NCBI GenBank assembly: GCA_017302355.1
Contig: JAFLDQ010000001.1
Span: forward strand, 1-64,000
DNA length: 64,000 bases
Direction of reading: 5' to 3'
Source: Dechloromonas sp.
GTDB lineage: Bacteria; Pseudomonadota; Gammaproteobacteria; Burkholderiales; Rhodocyclaceae
Both the position numbers and the translations under genes were made by a program. The notes beneath the pieces were generated by a model, which ran no database searches, had not been told where the DNA came from, and was given only the letters and a program-made list of their open reading frames with translations. Positions 62,375-64,000 of the stretch are shown here, in pieces (within the stretch, counting starts at the first letter, position 1; every line of letters begins with the position of its first letter).

Positions 62375-63811
62375 TTGGAACTTCTTCCTGTTGTTCTTTC
62401 CGGCGGCTCGGGTACCCGCCTGTGGCCGCTGTCACGTGAAAAGTACCCGAAGCAGCTGTTGCCGCTCGTGGGCGAACTCTCGATGTTGCAGGATACGGTC
62501 AGGCGACTTGACGGTTTCCCGGGGCTACTCGATCCGCTGGTGGTGTGCAACGAGGAGCATCGTTTCGTGGTCGCGGAGCAGGTGCGCCTTCTCGGCAAGC
62601 GGGCCAGCATCATTCTCGAACCGTTCGGACGCAATACCGCTCCGGCCCTGACGCTGGCAGCGCTCTGGACGACGCGCGACAGCCAGGACGCGGTGCTGGT
62701 GGTGATGCCGGCCGATCACGTGATTGCGCAACCCGAGATCTTCCGCCAGGCGGTAGGTCACGCGGCTGCGCTGGCCGAGACGGGTATGGCGGTGACCTTC
62801 GGCATTGCGCCGGATTGTCCGGAGACGGGTTACGGGTATATCCGAAAGGGCTCATCCCTGGGAAGCGAATCCGCCGCCTGTCATCTTGCCGGTTTTGTCG
62901 AGAAGCCGGATCGGGCGACGGCGCAGCACTATCTGGACTCGGGCGACTTTCTCTGGAACAGCGGGATTTTCGTGATGCGGGCGTCGACCTGGATCGCCGC
63001 GCTGGCGATCGTCCGGCCTGACATTCTTGCCGCCTGCCGGGGAGCCCTGGCCGGCGCCGCAGCCGATGGCGATTTCGTGCGGGTCGACCGCTCCGCCTTT
63101 GCGCAGTGCCCGTCGGACTCGATCGACTATGCCGTCATGGAGCGGCTGACGGCGGGGCAGGCGGGCCTGCCGGAAGGCGCCGTGATCCCGCTCGCTGCCG
63201 GATGGTCGGATGTGGGCGCCTGGGATGCGCTGTGGAAGGTTCTCCCGAAATGCGATTCCGGGAACGCCATTCGCGGCGATGTGCTGCTCGAGGATTGCCG
63301 GAATACGCTGGCCTTTTCCGGGAGCCGGCTGGTTGCCTGCGTCGGTCTCAGCAACCTGGTGGTGGTGGAAACCGACGATGCCGTGCTGGTCTGTCACCAC
63401 GATTCGACACAGGACGTGAAGAAGATCGTCGATCGGCTGAAGGCCGGGGACCGCAGCGTCGCGCAGTGGCATCGCAAGGTATACCGGCCGTGGGGCTGGT
63501 ACGACGGGGTCGATTCCGGCGAGCGCTTCCAAGTCAAGCGGATCGGCGTCAAGCCGGGCGCATCGCTGTCCCTGCAAATGCACCATCATCGAGCGGAGCA
63601 CTGGATCGTCGTCACCGGAACGGCCAAGGTGACGCGTGGCGACGAGGTATTCCTGGTTTCCGAGAACCAGTCGACCTATATCCCGCTCGGCGTCAGGCAC
63701 CGCCTGGAGAACCCGGGGAAGGTCGCGCTCGAAATGATCGAGGTGCAGTCCGGCAGCTACCTCGGCGAAGACGATATCGTCCGCTTCGAGGACACCTACG
63801 GGCGCAGTTGA
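62375..63811 (+). CDS. Mannose-1-phosphate guanylyltransferase / mannose-6-phosphate isomerase
   Basis: The 478-residue bifunctional enzyme has an N-terminal nucleotidyltransferase domain (VVLSGGSGTRLWPLSREKYP) and a C-terminal cupin isomerase domain with RPWGWYDGV and LQMHHHRAEHWIVV. It makes GDP-mannose. I start at TTG 62375, where family similarity begins (ELLPVVLSGG), although the frame is open to an ATG at 62246. It is divergent from the exopolysaccharide locus and likely feeds it. Confidence 0.92.
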   Translation: MELLPVVLSGGSGTRLWPLSREKYPKQLLPLVGELSMLQDTVRRLDGFPGLLDPLVVCNEEHRFVVAEQVRLLGKRASIILEPFGRNTAPALTLAALWTTRDSQDAVLVVMPADHVIAQPEIFRQAVGHAAALAETGMAVTFGIAPDCPETGYGYIRKGSSLGSESAACHLAGFVEKPDRATAQHYLDSGDFLWNSGIFVMRASTWIAALAIVRPDILAACRGALAGAAADGDFVRVDRSAFAQCPSDSIDYAVMERLTAGQAGLPEGAVIPLAAGWSDVGAWDALWKVLPKCDSGNAIRGDVLLEDCRNTLAFSGSRLVACVGLSNLVVVETDDAVLVCHHDSTQDVKKIVDRLKAGDRSVAQWHRKVYRPWGWYDGVDSGERFQVKRIGVKPGASLSLQMHHHRAEHWIVVTGTAKVTRGDEVFLVSENQSTYIPLGVRHRLENPGKVALEMIEVQSGSYLGEDDIVRFEDTYGRS

Positions 63812-64000
63812 TCAGTCGAAGACCAGGGCGGCCGCCACCTTGCGAGCTTCGGCGGCCAGAATGTTGTAGGTGCGGCAGGCGGCCTGGATATCCATGACTT
63901 CAAGGCCGATGCCGGCCGGTGCGAACGGGCGCATCAGGCTTCCCGCGGGAAAGCGCTGCCGCCTGCCGGTACCGAGTAGAACGATGTCCGCGCCCAGTTC
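63812..64000 (-). CDS. Mth938-like/DUF498 protein (partial)
   Basis: The last 62 codons of a minus-strand gene are visible; the start is beyond the right edge. The residues VLLGTGRRQRFP, then IGLEVMDIQAACRTYNILAA EARKVAAAL are typical of the DUF498/Mth938 family of small proteins related to the NDUFAF3 assembly factor. Its stop is directly next to that of the convergent guanylyltransferase gene (63811/63812). Confidence 0.85.
   Translation of the reverse strand, partial: ELGADIVLLGTGRRQRFPAGSLMRPFAPAGIGLEVMDIQAACRTYNILAAEARKVAAALVFD

Overview
The window is GC-rich, densely packed chromosomal DNA of a betaproteobacterium, most likely of the Rhodocyclales group (Accumulibacter/Dechloromonas/Propionivibrio-like). 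That placement is an inference from protein style, the exosortase A exopolysaccharide locus, the YciB-YciI-BolA-parvulin gene order, a CysB-type regulator divergent from a sulfite reductase cluster, and a phasin-like protein. No rRNA or CRISPR is present.

Left edge (1-1,700): the end of an insertion-sequence transposase, a tRNA-Arg(ACG) with its own promoter and terminator, and a cyclopropane-fatty-acid synthase gene cut off about 60% of the way through. Then comes a PAP2-family phosphatase, divergent from a long plus-strand operon (2,779-17,425). This operon is an aryl-polyene (APE)-type type II fatty-acid/polyketide cluster. It has two acyl carrier proteins, two ketosynthases, a ketosynthase-like chain length factor, an acyl-activating ligase, two hotdog dehydratases, a ketoreductase, an LpxL-type acyltransferase, a LolA-like protein and an MMPL exporter. 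It also has a tailoring block: deacetylase, SAM methyltransferase, isoprenylcysteine-type methyltransferase and a DUF1615 lipoprotein. I see no ammonia-lyase, thioesterase or glycosyltransferase in it.

Middle (17,450-40,300): a DUF1329 protein, a DmeF-type cobalt/nickel exporter, ArgC, a very basic small protein, an HU-like protein with an Ala/Lys/Pro tail, and a small-gene area holding a duplicated argC end, two unknown small proteins and a phasin-like protein. These are followed by a PAS histidine kinase/response regulator pair and the assimilatory sulfur genes (sulfite reductase, DUF934, APS/PAPS reductase) with a divergent CysB. Next are an orphan NosD-like protein, a short inverted-repeat element inserted beside a parvulin gene, bolA-yciI-yciB, and a biotin operon (bioF-bioH-bioC-bioD) headed by a VapBC-like toxin-antitoxin pair.

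Right part (40,600-62,126, all minus strand): a large exosortase A (XrtA/PEP-CTERM) exopolysaccharide locus. It runs from the outer-membrane export lipoprotein, chain-length protein and tyrosine kinase through an outer-membrane protein, an ATPase, UDP-GlcNAc epimerase, a deacetylase, a FemAB protein, glycosyltransferases, XrtA itself, an amidotransferase and UDP-glucose dehydrogenase to an O-antigen-ligase-like protein and a second deacetylase. A decayed glycosyltransferase fragment lies inside it. A divergent mannose-1-phosphate guanylyltransferase supplies GDP-mannose, and a DUF498/Mth938-like gene is cut by the right edge. Enzymes for polymer precursors, assembly, export and protein sorting are therefore encoded together, but no PEP-CTERM substrate protein is in view.
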